Assembly: GCA_963383645.1 (NCBI GenBank)
Contig: OY726558.1
Location: 183,265,634-183,329,633 of the forward strand
Length of the DNA: 64,000 nucleotides
Direction: 5' to 3'
DNA from: Muscardinus avellanarius
Taxonomy: Eukaryota > Chordata > Mammalia > Rodentia > Gliridae
The stretch's first letter is position 1. Every line of letters begins with the position of its first letter. The notes under the pieces are model-generated. The model did no database searches. It saw only the letters and a program-made list of their open reading frames with translations, and had not been told where the DNA came from. The translations under genes were made by a program, and so were the position numbers. This document shows positions 1 through 11,130 of the stretch, piece by piece.

Positions 1-37
1 AAGAAGAAACTGTACAAGTATTAAAAAACAAAAAAGA

Positions 38-241
38 GCTGAGTGGTGGTGCATGTTTGTAATCCCTGTACTTGGGAGGCTGAGACAGGAGGATCGCACA
101 GGTTCAAAGCCAGCCTCAGCTACTGAGTGAGGCTCTCAGCAGCTTAGTGAGACCCTGATTCCAAATAAAAAATATATAAAAATAGGTCTGGGTGTATAGC
201 CTGGAGGTTGAAAGCCTCTGGGTTCCACCCCCAGTACCACC

Positions 242-284
<43 letters not shown>

Positions 285-285
285 A
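38..285 (+). mobile_element. B1-dID SINE (type III) with (AAAT)n tail
   Basis: The left arm starts at GCTGAGTGGTGGTGCATG and the right arm ends CCACCCCCAGTACCAC at 240. An (AAAT)n tail follows at 241-285. The right arm carries AAAGCCTCTGGGTTCC, which marks type III. The start of an antisense open frame here is only a shadow of the tail. Confidence 0.88.
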
Positions 286-1281
286 AGAAACTTTATATTG
301 AAAACCGTTTTCACAGGTGTTGAAGACTGGAAGAGCAAAGGCAAGAAGGTGGTAGCCCAGAGGTGAATAAATGCTCAAGGACCTGCAGGTGTTTTCCTTT
401 TAGTTTCAAGTCAAATAACTTACCTGGAATTCCCTGAAGTACAGCGGGACCAGGCTGGGTCACAGAGCTGAGGGGCAAGTGACTTGGTTTTGTTCATTGG
501 AATCAGAGCTCAAGAAAGAAGAGCTGAGCCCTGGGGAGTGGGGCCAGGCCTTGTTTTCTTCAGGATATATTTCTTTAGCTTCTCCCTCTCCATCTCCTTT
601 CACCACATTCTTCTCCCTCTCTGCCTTCTTTACTCCTCTCCTCCCTCATGTATCTTTTTCTAAAGGCTGAATATTTCTCCAAATGTCAGAAAGGATGGCC
701 TCCAAAATCTTGTATTCCTTTGGATACCCATTTGGTAGAAAAATAACTATTAGACTTATGGTCTCTTAACATTTCCTAGTAAGGTCTACAATATCTTGAT
801 GTATTGTGTATATCAGGATGTACACCATACTCTGCTCACAGTTGGAATGGTCCATGTTGTCAAAGGTCTTCTGTAGCTTGGCCAGGCTTGGGCCAAATGC
901 TGCCTCTTTAGGTGCAGAGGTGAAATTGTGGAGGGAACATTTTCTAAATGAGATAATGTTAACAAAGCAAAATATCATATCTGTATATAATATTAGTATT
1001 GTCATTGATTTTTGTCTTTGAGAAAATAAGGAGCACCTACAAATAAGTATATATAAGTTTATACCCCACTTCCTGTTACATATTAATGATATGTTGAGTT
1101 AAGCGAAGTATCTTTTTGTTGCTCTGTGTCTTCTGGTTATCTGATTTCTGCATTTACATTGAATTTTGGATTTCCACATATTCCTCATGCAGAACTTATA
1201 TTTTTGAAACTTTATGTCCAAAATAAAATTCTTTACAGCTTTTCTAGCTATGAATATTATATTTTATTACTATAATTATAA

Positions 1282-1283
<2 letters not shown>
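286..1283. other. unassigned single-copy-looking sequence
   Basis: No SINE, LINE or LTR is recognised. Small frames on both strands (up to 79 codons) overlap each other, lack splice or codon-bias support, and are judged chance. The stretch at 560-660 is pyrimidine-rich. Confidence 0.4.

Positions 1284-1321
<38 letters not shown>
1284..1321. repeat. (TG)n microsatellite
   Basis: A perfect TG dinucleotide run abuts the 3' end of an antisense SINE. On the SINE sense strand it is therefore a (CA)n tail. Confidence 0.95.
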
Positions 1322-1322
<1 letters not shown>

Positions 1323-1518
1323 GCTGGGGATTGAACCCAGGGGCATTCTACCTCTGAGCTATACCCCTGGACCTTTTTAGTCTACTTTTTAAAAAAATTT
1401 TAAAACATGATCTCGTTTGATGAGGTCTCACTACTTGCTGAGGCTGTCATCAAACCTATGATCCTCCTATTTCAATCTCCCAAGTACTGAGATTATAAGC
1501 CTACATATCACACTCAGC
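1322..1518 (-). mobile_element. B1-dID SINE (type I), antisense
   Basis: The reverse-strand right arm begins at CTGGGGATTGAACCCAGG and the left-arm head ends near 1518 (CACACTCAGC). The copy is diverged. It faces a sense copy about 50 bp downstream. Confidence 0.85.
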
Positions 1519-1570
1519 TTTGTTTTTCATATAAAATAATTTTCCTTATTACAAATAATTCATTGATAAA

Positions 1571-1776
1571 AGCCAGGCATGATACAATGCATGCTTGTAA
1601 TTCCAGTACTTGGGAGGCTGAGACAGGATGAGCATAGGTTTGCAGCCAGCCTCAGCTTCTTAGTGAGCCCTCCACAACTTCGACCCTGTTTTATAATAAA
1701 GAATTAAAAATAGGACTCAGTGTGTAGCTTGGAGGTAGAATGCCTCTGGGTTCAATTCCAAGTACTGCAAAAAAAA
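1571..1776 (+). mobile_element. B1-dID SINE (type I) with target-site duplication
   Basis: The element runs from GCCAGGCATGATAC to AAGTACTGC plus a short A tail. The direct repeat CATTGATAAA at 1561-1570 and 1779-1788 is its target-site duplication. The copy is inverted relative to its left neighbour. Confidence 0.9.
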
Positions 1777-1879
1777 TGCATTGATAAAATCATTTATTAA
1801 ATGCAGAATCTAAGATCCCCTTTATTTTAATTTCAGCACCTATAATATTTTTATAACATTGTTGGGTGATGTTTAATTG

Positions 1880-2297
1880 TTTTTTTTTTTTTTTTCTTGT
1901 GGTAGTGGAGATTGAATTCAAGGTCATTCTAACTCCAAGCTATACCCCCAGTCCTATTTTTTTATTCTTTACTTTTTTTGTGTGTGTGGTACCTGGAAGC
2001 CCTTCTACCTCCGGGCTATGCTCCCAGACCAAGTTTTATACTTTTTAATTTGGAAACAGGGTCTCTTAAGCCAGCGTGGCTGGCTTTGAACCTGCGCGAT
2101 ACTCCTGTCTCCTCCTCCCAAGTGCGGGGATTGTAAGCATGCGCCACCACGCCCGGCCTATTCTTTACTTTTGAAACAGGGTCTCACTAAGTTGCAGGGG
2201 ACCTCACTAAGTAGCTGAGGCTGGCCGTGAACCCACAATCTTCCTGTCTCAGCCTTCCAAGTACTAGGACTAAAAGTGTGTACCACCATGCCCAGCA
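1880..2297 (-). mobile_element. old B1-dID SINE (type I), split by a younger SINE
   Basis: The outer copy is present as 1880-1976 (poly-T and right arm) and 2159-2297 (left arm). The two halves join if the inner SINE and one copy of the 14-bp duplication are removed. Confidence 0.88.
1977..2158 (-). mobile_element. B1-dID SINE (type II) nested in older SINE
   Basis: The antisense type II signature (ACCTGGAAGCCCTTCTACC) and the short centre (TCTCTTAAGCCAGC) are present. A perfect direct repeat TATTCTTTACTTTT flanks it at 1963-1976 and 2159-2172. CpGs are kept in GCGCCACCACGCCCGGC. This shows type II was active after type I. Confidence 0.92.
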
Positions 2298-3805
2298 GGT
2301 TTGCTTGTTTTAAAAAATCTTTCAAAGATATATTGTTGAGAAGAATCCTGTGCAACCGATCAGTCCCATAGGAGGACCCTAAACACCTCACCAACTTCCG
2401 CTGAGGTTTGTAGAGCTCCTAGTAAGTTTTGTCCAAACCTCACTGCCAACGTGTCTGTACAAACCCAGCTACAAGAGTGTGAGTGGAATGAAATAGAACA
2501 TTCACCTAAAGACTTGAGACAAAGCACAGTCATTACTGACAGCTCTGGAATGAAGAGAAACAGAAACAGAAGCCCAGGACCCCTGCTGAGCCCGTCCCTC
2601 AGGACACTGGGAAGCTGTGCAGAATGGATAAAGGATTAACTATGCCAGACCCACTTTGCACCCAAGCCGAGGGAACCAGAATCACTCCATTCTGGGTTTC
2701 ACACTCCAGGGCTATTCTGGCCCAGGAGGGACATGGACGAACCAGGGCTGTGTTAGACAGTCCCTTCTTTCAGGATGCTGGTTTCTCAGTACATTCTGAC
2801 TGCAAGTGGCAAACTTGAGAGGAAAGAGATGGGTGAGACCATTCAGGGACCTGTCCCCTGGCATACTTATTTGTGTGCACTCATTGTGTAGAATTCCTTT
2901 ATCCACTCAGTTATTCAGCAACTATTTGTTGAGTACCTGGGTTGTTACAGTCAACTGAGAAAGTATTTACTACATAAGCATTAGTTGGCATAAAAGCCAG
3001 GTTTTTCCTTCTTCTTTAGCATGTATTGACAGCAGATACCTCCTAATTGTGTTGTAGCAACAGGGATATGGATTATAAAATGATTATAAACTCTTGACAC
3101 TTTTCTATGTCCAATTTTTTATATTTCATACACGTAAATTTCATCAAGTTTCTGTCATTCTGGGAAATGCTAGGCAAAAGGATCTGTTGCTGACTTTGTG
3201 TTTATTTACATTTTACTTCTGAATCTGCTCTGCTTTATCACCATACACTTTTCTTCCATACTTAATTTTAACCACATTCCTTAAATGTCAGGGTTCATTT
3301 CATACTTATAACTTTCATTTAGAGCAGTGGCAAGCAAAACATAGACTGGAAAGAGGAAGACCTCATCTTCTTTAGATGTGGCGGGGCTTTTATGGCCATG
3401 TTAACATCCCACCTGATGTGCATCAGTAGCTATGGCTCTGAGTCTGAAATTCTCATGCCCTGGTTGCTTTCATCTCCAGATCACCTGGCTGTAGGTTTAG
3501 CTTTACTCTTCTGTTGATTTGCTTTAGTTTTTTTTTTTTTTTTTTGGGGGGGGAGTATTCATCTGTGATTGAAAAGCAAAATTTTTTATTACTAAGTAGC
3601 ATCCCAAAACTGGAATAAGTGTGACTAATGCTAAATATCCAAATTAAAAGAATAATGGCATGTTAGATATTTCTACTTCCTCTGTCCAAAGGTCCAAAAA
3701 GTAGGAGAGTTTGGTAGGACACATGTCTTTTTCCAGTGAAGAGTTTTATGTTTGGAGCTAGCGAGTTGCTTAAATGTTCATTTACCTAAGATTTATTATT
3801 ATTAT
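2298..3805. other. unassigned sequence, GC-richer at 2400-2860
   Basis: No family is recognised apart from a weak L2/MIR-like antisense end near 2900-2960 (CAGCAACTATTTGTTGAGTAC). The 2440-2860 part is less AT-rich than its surroundings and has several 60-65 codon frames, but none has coding signals I can defend. A poly-T/poly-G tract sits at 3530-3553. Confidence 0.35.
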
Positions 3806-3807
3806 TT

Positions 3808-4200
3808 GGTATTGGAAATTGAACTCAGGGGCTTTCTACCTCTGAGCTATATCCCCAGTTCTCCCACTTTTTTGTGTGTGGTACTGGGGTTCCTGGAAGC
3901 CCTTCTACCTCTGGGCTACACTCCCAGACCTATTTTTTTATAGTTTTTATTTGGAAACAGGGTCTCTTAAGCCAGTGCAGCTGGCTTCGAACCTGAGTGA
4001 TCCTCCTGTCTCTGCCTCCCAAGCATGGGATTTCAAGCGTGCGCCACCATGCCCGGCTCTCCCACATATTTTTTTGAAACAGGGTATTACTATGTTGTTG
4101 AGAGTCTTCCTACATTGCTGAGGCTGTTCTTGAACCTGCAATCTTCCAGTCTCAGCCTCCAAAGTTCTGGGATAACAGGTGTGCACTATTACCCCGACTT
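3808..4200 (-). mobile_element. old B1-dID SINE (type I), split by a type II SINE
   Basis: The outer right arm is at 3808-3867 (GGAAATTGAACTCAGGGGC) and the outer left arm at 4058-4200, ending GTGCACTATTACCCCGAC. It is the same nested arrangement as at 1880-2297. Confidence 0.85.
3868..4057 (-). mobile_element. B1-dID SINE (type II) nested insertion
   Basis: The type II signature GGGGTTCCTGGAAGCCC is at about 3887-3903. The flanking direct repeat TCTCCCAC lies at 3860-3867 and 4058-4065. The head reads GCGTGCGCCACCATGCCCGGC. Confidence 0.9.
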
Positions 4201-4810
4201 AAGACCTTTCCTCAAATTAAAGGGTATATTGGCAAAAAGGGGTGATATCTTTACTCTCTAGCAAATGAGATTTTAGAAGTGCCAGTGTTGATAAGATTTG
4301 TTTATTTTCCCCCCTCTCTCAGCCTGCCTGTTAGAAATTACAAGGGAGTCTGGATCTCACTGGGTGGTTATGAAAAATTTGTCAGATTAGTTAGAATGTT
4401 CAGTAATATAATGACATTAGTTAACTAAATTGCTTCCTTAATGAGGGCATATGACATTGGGTTTTTAAATGATAGCCTAAAGATTTTAGCGATATGTAGA
4501 TTAGGGAGTTCAGCAAATGAAAACTAGTAAAAGAATATAAAAATCCCTTGCTAAGCAATTATGAAACATCTTTGTTGTATGAATTTCTTGCAACAACTCT
4601 CCAAGTGGTCATGGCCATTAGGCTTAAATGACAACAATGTCCTTTGCTCAAGGTCATGCTATAAAGTGATATAGACTGATACACCCTGCCTTTTCTCTCT
4701 GTCTTCAAGTCCCTGCAGCTGATTTAGTTTCTCCTCACCCGACTCAGCCCGACTTCATAATTTGAATCTAGTCTTGACTCCAGTTGGATATATTGTTTAT
4801 TCCAATTTTT
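4201..4810. other. unassigned sequence
   Basis: AT-rich, with no recognised repeat or coding signal. Confidence 0.35.
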
Positions 4811-5536
4811 ATATGCTTTTATTGGCACATTGTAATTGGATATCATAGTGATCTTCAAAGTCATACAAGCAAAAATGCCTACATATCTTGGTGTGTTTCC
4901 CTTCAGGTGCCACCCCACTGCTCATCCATCCCTATGTAACAGTGAGATTGGCAGTGATACCTTCTTACATGGGCATCGCGTACTTTGAATTGATACTTCC
5001 ATCCGTTCTTTCTTTTCCATTCTCCACCTCCATCCTCAGCCCCTTCCACTGTTCTCCTGGTCTCTCTCCTCAATTAGGTCAATAAATAATCCTCTTTCTT
5101 TTCTGTTTTCTCTGTAGCTTCTACATATGAGAGAAAACATATAACCCTTGACTTTCTCAGACTGGCTGACCTTGTGCAATATAATACTATCTTATTCCAT
5201 CCATTTTCCTGAAAATGATATAATTCATTTGTTCTTTATGGCTGAGTAAATTTTCGTTGTGTGTATATACCACAGTTTCATTATATCTTCATCTTTTGAC
5301 ACCTAGGTTGGTTCCATAATTTGGTTCTTGTGAACTGTGCTGCTGTAAATATGGCTATGAATATATCACTATAGTATACTGACTTTAATTCTTTTGGAAA
5401 GATACTGAGGAGTGGTATAGCTGGGTCATATGATCGTTGCATTCTTAATCTTTTGAGGAACCTCCACACTTATCTCCATAGTGGTTATAATTATTTGCAG
5501 TCCCATCCAACAGTATATGAGAGTTCCTATTTTCCA
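4811..5536 (-). mobile_element. LINE-1 3' end, antisense
   Basis: Read on the minus strand this is the last part of L1 ORF2 followed by the 3' UTR. The plus strand shows the recurrent L1 tail text (TTATTGGCACATTGTAATTG at the left) and GTGAGATTGGCAGTGATACC. The right end stops at GAGTTCCTATTTTCC, where other copies continue into CCACAT, so it is truncated there or cut by what follows. Confidence 0.88.
5281..5469 (-). pseudogene. LINE-1 ORF2 C-terminal fragment
   Basis: The 62-codon frame carries WRFLKRL...YDPAIPLL.IFPKELKS and ends in AQFTRTKLWNQP. These match the region just after the C-terminal cysteine motif of L1 ORF2p. Upstream ORF2 sequence is missing and the downstream part is frameshifted, so it cannot encode an active endonuclease/reverse transcriptase. 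Confidence 0.85.
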
Positions 5537-5554
5537 GCTGAAAAATTTTATTTA

Positions 5555-5774
5555 TTTATTTTTGCAGTAATGGAGATGAAACCCAGGGCCATTGTACCAA
5601 CGAGTACAATAGGGCTACACTTCCAGCTCTATTTTCTAGTCATTTTATTTTTGAACCAGGGTTCATTCAGTTGCAAATGGCCTCGCTAAGTAGCCAAGGC
5701 TGTCCACGAACTGCTGCCCTCCAGTCTCTGCTTCCCGAATGCTGGGATTACAAGCATGCGCCACCACACCCGGC
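5555..5774 (-). mobile_element. B1-dID SINE (type I), first of three serial insertions
   Basis: The right arm begins near GCAGTAATGGAGATGAAACC and the head ends CACCACACCCGGC at 5774. It is flanked on the left by AGCTGAAAAATTTTA and on the right by AACTGGAGAAAA. Confidence 0.87.
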
Positions 5775-5806
5775 AAACTGGAGAAAAAAAAAAATTTTTT
5801 TTTTTT

Positions 5807-5985
5807 GATGGTACTGGAGTTCCTGGAAACCCTTCTACCTCTGGGCTACACTCCCAGACCTATTTTATGTTTTTATTTGGAAACAGGGTCTCTTAAGCTC
5901 GCAAGGCTGGCTTTGAACCTGCGCGATCCTCCTGTCTCCACTTCCCAAGTGTGGGGATTACAAGCGTGCGCCAGCACTCCCAGCT
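5807..5985 (-). mobile_element. B1-dID SINE (type II), second of three serial insertions
   Basis: The type II signature GAGTTCCTGGAAACCC is present. The copy lies between two copies of the target motif, AACTGGAGAAA (5776) and AACTGGAGAAATTTT (5986-6000). Confidence 0.9.
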
Positions 5986-6034
5986 AACTGGAGAAATTTT
6001 TTTATTTTTGGTGGGAGAAATTTTTTTTATTTTT

Positions 6035-6215
6035 GGTGGTACTGGGTTTCCTGGAAGCTCTTCTGCCTCTGGTTACATTCCCATGGGCTACACTCCCAGA
6101 CCTATTTTTATACTTTTTTTTATGTGGAAACAGGGTCTCTTTAGCCAGCACAGCTGGCTTCGAACCTGCGCCTCCCAAGCGCAGGGATTACAAGCATGTG
6201 CCACCACGCCCAGCC
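6035..6215 (-). mobile_element. B1-dID SINE (type II), third of three serial insertions
   Basis: GGTTTCCTGGAAGC marks type II. An extra CCCATGGGCTACACTCCCAG step suggests a short duplication inside the right arm. It is followed by AACTGGAGAAATTTT at 6217-6231, the same motif as on its left side. A 24-25 bp tandem duplication precedes it at 5991-6039. Confidence 0.9.
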
Positions 6216-6231
6216 CAACTGGAGAAATTTT

Positions 6232-7137
6232 AAAGCATCTGATGAACATTAATTTATAAAACATAGTCTACAGCCGGCTCTTTTTTGATCCTAAACTCCA
6301 GTCAATATTTTTCATCATTCCCTGGGTTTATGTTTCAGTTTTAATTAGAAGGTACCTGTATGATTCTAATTTGCCTAAATCTAGAGTTTGGTTCCTTACC
6401 AGCTCTTCGGATCCCTCAATTACTGTGGTCCTGTCACTGGAGTTCCTGAAGTCCATATGACTACTTACTACATTCATTTTCCTTGACTATCCTAACACCT
6501 AGTATACACACAAACATGTGGTACAAGAGAGGGGGCGAGAGAGAAAGAGTCTGTGTGTGTGTGGTGTGTGTAATTACAAAACTGCAAGCATCAGGCAGGC
6601 TGGATAGTCTCACTTTTGAAATGCAATAAGACATCCCCATACTCAAGTCCTTTAGATTTTGCTAAGATCTGTGCCAGTTGACTTTCTTTCATGACTTAAT
6701 ATGACCAACATTCTTCTTGGCACATTGTAGTATTTCTATGAATTAAACACAGAGAAGAAAAAGTATGCAGATTTACCTAACTATATGAAAAGTACAGAAT
6801 AAAAGTAAAATGTTAAAATATGAAAGAGGACCTAGCATGTTAGTGGGTGGTGATACCCATGGAGTAAATCAAACAAACTCTAGATAGTAGAGATTTGAAA
6901 ACTCAACTAACTCTCTTATAAGTGTAAAAAAGGGAAGGTAAATACAGACCAGTCTAATGATATATATATATATATATATATCTTATACATTTACCTAATT
7001 ATGTCTTACAAATTTATATACCTATATCATATCCCAATTTATATTCTTATAACTTAATGAATGCTTTGAATGAATATATAAGGCAATTTTCATTATTCTT
7101 AATAATGAGTATGACAAAAAAATTATATTTTAACAAT
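6232..7137. other. unassigned AT-rich sequence with (TA)n
   Basis: A perfect (AT)n run lies at about 6958-6981 and a GT-rich patch at 6550-6572. Nothing else is recognised. Confidence 0.4.
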
Positions 7138-7215
7138 TCTACCCACATGGAGCTTAGAATCCAGTGGGTGATATGAACAACCAAACAGGTAACTACAAAA
7201 TAGAACAAGTCCTAG
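7138..7215 (-). mobile_element. L2 LINE 3' fragment, antisense
   Basis: ACATGGAGCTTAGAATCCAGT matches, with substitutions, the antisense of the L2 3' region (consensus CATGGAGCTTACATTCTAGT, from memory). It is followed by an AACAACCAAACAGGTAAC stretch typical of the same region. Confidence 0.6.
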
Positions 7216-7239
7216 GACTCACAGGAGGCTTTGAATTCA

Positions 7240-7385
7240 TGTAAGTTTTGGTTTAAACTCCAAATCTGTCACACAGTAACTGAGGTACTTTGGGAAAATC
7301 ATTTACCCTCTATTTTCATTAGTTTATTTATCTATAAAATGGGAAAATAACTTTACCAGAAAAAGGCTTGTAATGTTAAAATGAG
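7240..7385 (-). mobile_element. MIR SINE, antisense
   Basis: TTGGGAAAATCATTTACC and ATCTATAAAATGGGAAAATAA reproduce the antisense MIR core (consensus ...CTGTAAAATGGGGATAATA, from memory) with about 20 percent visible change. Confidence 0.65.
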
Positions 7386-7427
7386 AAGTCCAAGAAAAAT
7401 ACACCCTACTACAATTTTAAGATCTCT

Positions 7428-7620
7428 GATCTGGTGTGGTGGCATATACCTGTAATCCTGGTACTTGGGAAGCCAAGACAGGAGAATCACAGGTTTGAGG
7501 CCAGCCTCACTTAACTTAGTGAGGCCCTCAGTAACTTAGACTATGTTTCAAAATACAAAATAAAATATAAGGGTTGAAATTCTCAGAGGTAGAATGCCCA
7601 AGCCCAATCCCTAGTAGAAC
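7428..7620 (+). mobile_element. B1-dID SINE (type I), diverged
   Basis: The left arm is CTGGTGTGGTGGCATATACC and the right arm remnant CTCAGAGGTAGAATGCCC. The end passes directly into a CA repeat. Confidence 0.83.
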
Positions 7621-7643
7621 ACCACACACGCGCGCACGCACAT

Positions 7644-7682
<39 letters not shown>
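7621..7682. repeat. (AC)n microsatellite at SINE 3' end
   Basis: An imperfect start (ACACGCGCGCACGCAC) is followed by a long pure AC run. Frames rich in VCVC residues across it are artefacts. Confidence 0.95.
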
Positions 7683-7683
<1 letters not shown>

Positions 7684-7894
7684 ATGATAGTTCCAATTTT
7701 TCTGACACTTAGGACAGAGAGCTCAGCAAGAAACCTGTGTGATTTTAAAATATTAACATCTGGGAAACAAAATATTATCAGGAATGTCTTATAGCAAAAC
7801 TTCACAGAAAGAACAATGAAAGGAGGTGGAAGAAGTGTCAGAAAGATGCAAAATCAACTTCAGCTCATTGAACTTGCAGTACCTTTAAATCGCG

Positions 7895-8160
7895 ATACTG
7901 AAATGCTTAGTAGGTTTACAGATAAGGGTTTGGGATATATGGCACTGGGAAATTGTAAGAATGATCAACATGTTTATAGTAACTAAAACTAAAAGAGTGG
8001 GTGAGATCACACAGAGTACATTGAGAGAGAAGCAAGGATGAATCCCGACAACTGTCAGTATTTAAAGTGTGAACCAGGAGGAGGAAAAGATAAAGGACCC
8101 TAAGAGAGAAGGGTATCTCATAGGCAAAAAAGACCATGAAAATGCATTTTCAAAAACTAT
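7895..8160 (-). mobile_element. L2 LINE reverse-transcriptase region, antisense
   Basis: GGTGAGATCACACAGAGTAC, then GAGAGAAGCAAGGATGAATC, then CAGGAGGAGGAAAAGATAAAGG follow the order of the antisense L2 RT segment around the YADD-coding block. It is highly decayed with no open frame. Confidence 0.5.
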
Positions 8161-8728
8161 TAGGAGAAATTTCAGACAGGCCTGAGAAGATCCTAATGTC
8201 ACATGGATCCAGCTGTACTGGATTTAGTCATCCCTGTGAGAGGGGGTTCAGGTCAACGTCAGAGACAGATCCAATTTAAAGAGATTTGAGAGTTTGGTGG
8301 AAGATGAAGTCACAAGAAAAATGAGCTTAGAAATTCTTTCTAAAAATGCAACACTGAGGAGGTAAGCTTCATTGCCTATAACACAAAGGGACAATTGGAA
8401 CTTGGAGGGAAAGGGTATACTTTTTTGTGGGCTTGATATGTCAGAACTGAGGAAGTCTGATATGAGAGTTTCTGACTTTTAGGAGAAATTCACATCAAGG
8501 TCCACTGCTGAGTGTAAATAAAAAGCTGAAGATAAAGCTATGGAAAGAGATACCTGGTGTACAGGACTGAAGGACCAGTACAAGTGAGAGAGCATTTTTG
8601 GCCAATGTTTATAGTGGCACATTATGAATGTTGAAGTTATTCCCATCTTCAAATTGTCTCAAGTTGAGTTCAGGATATTCCTGAAAGGCTGAAGACTAGG
8701 GAGTTCTGATGCAAAAATTTTTTTTTTT
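8161..8728. other. unassigned sequence
   Basis: No recognised repeat. It may be the continuation of the decayed L2 to the left, but I cannot align it confidently. Confidence 0.3.
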
Positions 8729-8772
8729 TTTGTGTGTGTGTGTGTGTGTGTGGTACTGGGGATGGAACACAC
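8729..8772 (-). repeat. poly-T/(TG)n and a stub of SINE right arm
   Basis: A T run and (TG)n end in GGTACTGGGGATGGAACAC, the first ~20 bases of an antisense dID unit, after which similarity stops abruptly. This is a severely truncated SINE or a deletion. Confidence 0.7.
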
Positions 8773-9338
8773 ATGTTGTTTCTACTCATATCATATTAGC
8801 CAGAAAAATAATCACATTTTGTCTCACCTAGTTACAAAAGAGACTCAAAATGAAGCCTTTATTTTGTAAAAAGCCTATGACAAGCCAAGAAATCTATGGA
8901 AAGAAAGAAGCAGATATTAAAGAACTAACATAAGTTTCTCATATACAAAGCCTGTGTTCCTGTTGGAGCTATAAGCAGGTGAATTCACAATATATTACAG
9001 AGAGGTCACAATGGCTGCATGTGATGGGGATTCATAGAGCTTCCTCTTGGTCAGGATTTCCTCACATAGTCCTTTTTGAAGGTCTTCAAAAGGAGAAGTT
9101 TCTATGTATCAATGTTTTTCCTTTCGCTCAATATAATTCTTATTTCCCTGGAGTAACTAAAAAATTTTGAGAAAAAATTGATGATTAATGATCAATTCAT
9201 CCTAACGCAGCTATTTCTCATTACTTTGTCACTCCTTCTTACCTTGAAAATACGAGGATAGTTTCAAATGTCTTGAAGTATCTTGGTGGACTTCCAGGGT
9301 ATTTTAGACAAACCCGGTTAGTTTGGGAATCAAATTTA
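8773..9338. other. unassigned sequence
   Basis: No repeat or coding signal recognised. Confidence 0.3.
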
Positions 9339-9351
9339 TTGTTAATATTTA

Positions 9352-9551
9352 TATTTTGCAGTACTGGGGATGGAACCCAGGGGCATTCTACCTCCAAGCT
9401 ACACCCCAGCCTTATTTTATTTTTATTCTTTACTTTGAAACAGGGTCACTACGTTGTGGAGGGCCTCACTAAGTAGCTGAGGCTGCTCATGAACCCGGAT
9501 CCTTTTGTTCCAAATGCTGGGATTACAAGCATGCACCACCATGCCTGGCTG
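9352..9551 (-). mobile_element. B1-dID SINE (type I) with 13-bp target-site duplication
   Basis: Complete antisense copy from GTACTGGGGATGGAACCCAG to ACCATGCCTGGCTG. The perfect direct repeat TTGTTAATATTTA lies at 9339-9351 and 9552-9564. Confidence 0.93.
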
Positions 9552-9564
9552 TTGTTAATATTTA

Positions 9565-10639
9565 AAGCTTAGGGAAACCAAGAGAGAATAGCTTGAAATG
9601 TTACTAAAAACAATCGAGTAATTATATTGACAAGTAGTGGCCAAACCAAAAAAGTTTGTAAAACACCTTGCATCAATCTTTTTGTGAGTACAAGACTCTT
9701 GTAGCAAGGAGCCTTAAATTGTTTTAGAAAGTAGATATAGTCTCAGGATATGCACCTTTCTTTCTCTGACTATTAATTGCTTATTCTTGATTCATTGTAG
9801 AGCTGGATACTCTGATGATAAGCCCTTTCATCAGATTGGTTTAATTTAAGGAGCCAGAACTCTTATGCAATATCTAAAGATACCTTTCTTCAGCCTTCAT
9901 AAAATGACTCTAGAAATAGTGTCTATTAAGCCTAGAAATCTAGGAAATAAGAGTGCCTTCCGGTGTTTTCTACAAAGTTGTCTCTGAGGTTGATGAGCTA
10001 TGTGAAAGCCTCCAAGAGCCTGAGATTAAAAATAACGCTACTAAATGAAGATTATCTCATTAAAGAGGGTAATTCAATTTCGATTCCACTCTATCTACCT
10101 GGTTATTTTGCTGTCTTATGTTCATTAAGGATTTTTATGGCCTGTAATTTTCCCTGCTGAATTTATTTGTTTATCTCTGCCCACTTTTCTGATTTCAGTG
10201 TCATTTTTAAGCATATAAACTCAACAATTTTGTCAATCCATCTGTATAAAATTGTTCTTTTAGCACTGAAAATAACAGATCAGATATTTAATTGCTAGTA
10301 GCTTGTTCTTTATTTTAGGTGATGTCTTATAAATTGCTATGTAAATTTAAAACACTAGTATGATTAGTTTAATTTTGGCAATTTTAGGCAATTCTCTGAA
10401 TATTAGATTATTTGTTGCTTTATAACAAGCATGTTAGAATTTGATTAAGAGATCATTTCAATGGTCATATTAGGAGCCTTTCTGCTGATTCTGATGCTAT
10501 TGTCTTTGTATAATCATTGTTAGGAGATTTGAACTTTGCTCTTTAAATTAAATTATTTTATTTTACAAGAGGTTTTATTAAAATAAAAAAGTATGGTCAT
10601 ATCAGAACAAACATTTTGGTCTTTTTTAGTGTTAAACCC
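9565..10639. other. unassigned AT-rich sequence
   Basis: No repeat family recognised and no frame above 65 codons. Confidence 0.3.
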
Positions 10640-11130
10640 AACAGAGTATTGTCTGCTTATTTATTTGTTTACTAAGAAGGTATTGAACACTCATAGCATG
10701 TTTGGGTATGTTACAGTGGTGAATTAAATATATACATTTATGGTGCTCACAGTTGTTTTAAAGAGCAAAATACTTACACTTAATTATAATATTTTTCCGT
10801 ATTGGTGAGGAGGAGGCAGCAATTTATTCAGCATAGGTTGGAGAAGGCTATGTAGAGAGGACACTATGGGATGTTGGCTTTTAAAGATGACTAGCATTTC
10901 ATCAGGCAGAGAGGTGACAAAGTCTGGAGGAAGGAAGGATGTTTAGGGAAAAAATAGCATAAACCAAGAATAGCGTGGTATGGTTAGGAAATGGATGAGT
11001 ATTAGGTACCACTTAAGTCTATTAGGGAAAAGTAGATGTAGAGTAGTGAAGTCAGTTGTAAAACGGACTGATAAGATCCTAAAGAATTTTCTACCAGGCT
11101 TTTGACAAAGAAAGTTTGAATTTTCATATG
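10640..11130 (-). mobile_element. L2 LINE 3' half, antisense
   Basis: The order of remnants fits antisense L2. GGTATTGAACACTCATAGCATG (3' terminus) comes first, then GGAGAAGGCTATGTAGAGAGG, then GTCTGGAGGAAGGAAGG, then GTAGTGAAGTCAGTTGTA and GATAAGATCCTAAAG. Every block is decayed. Confidence 0.6.

Noticed and set aside
7611..7805. 64-codon frame with a VCVCVC run and apparent signal peptide
   Set aside because: Encoded by the (AC)n tract at a SINE end.
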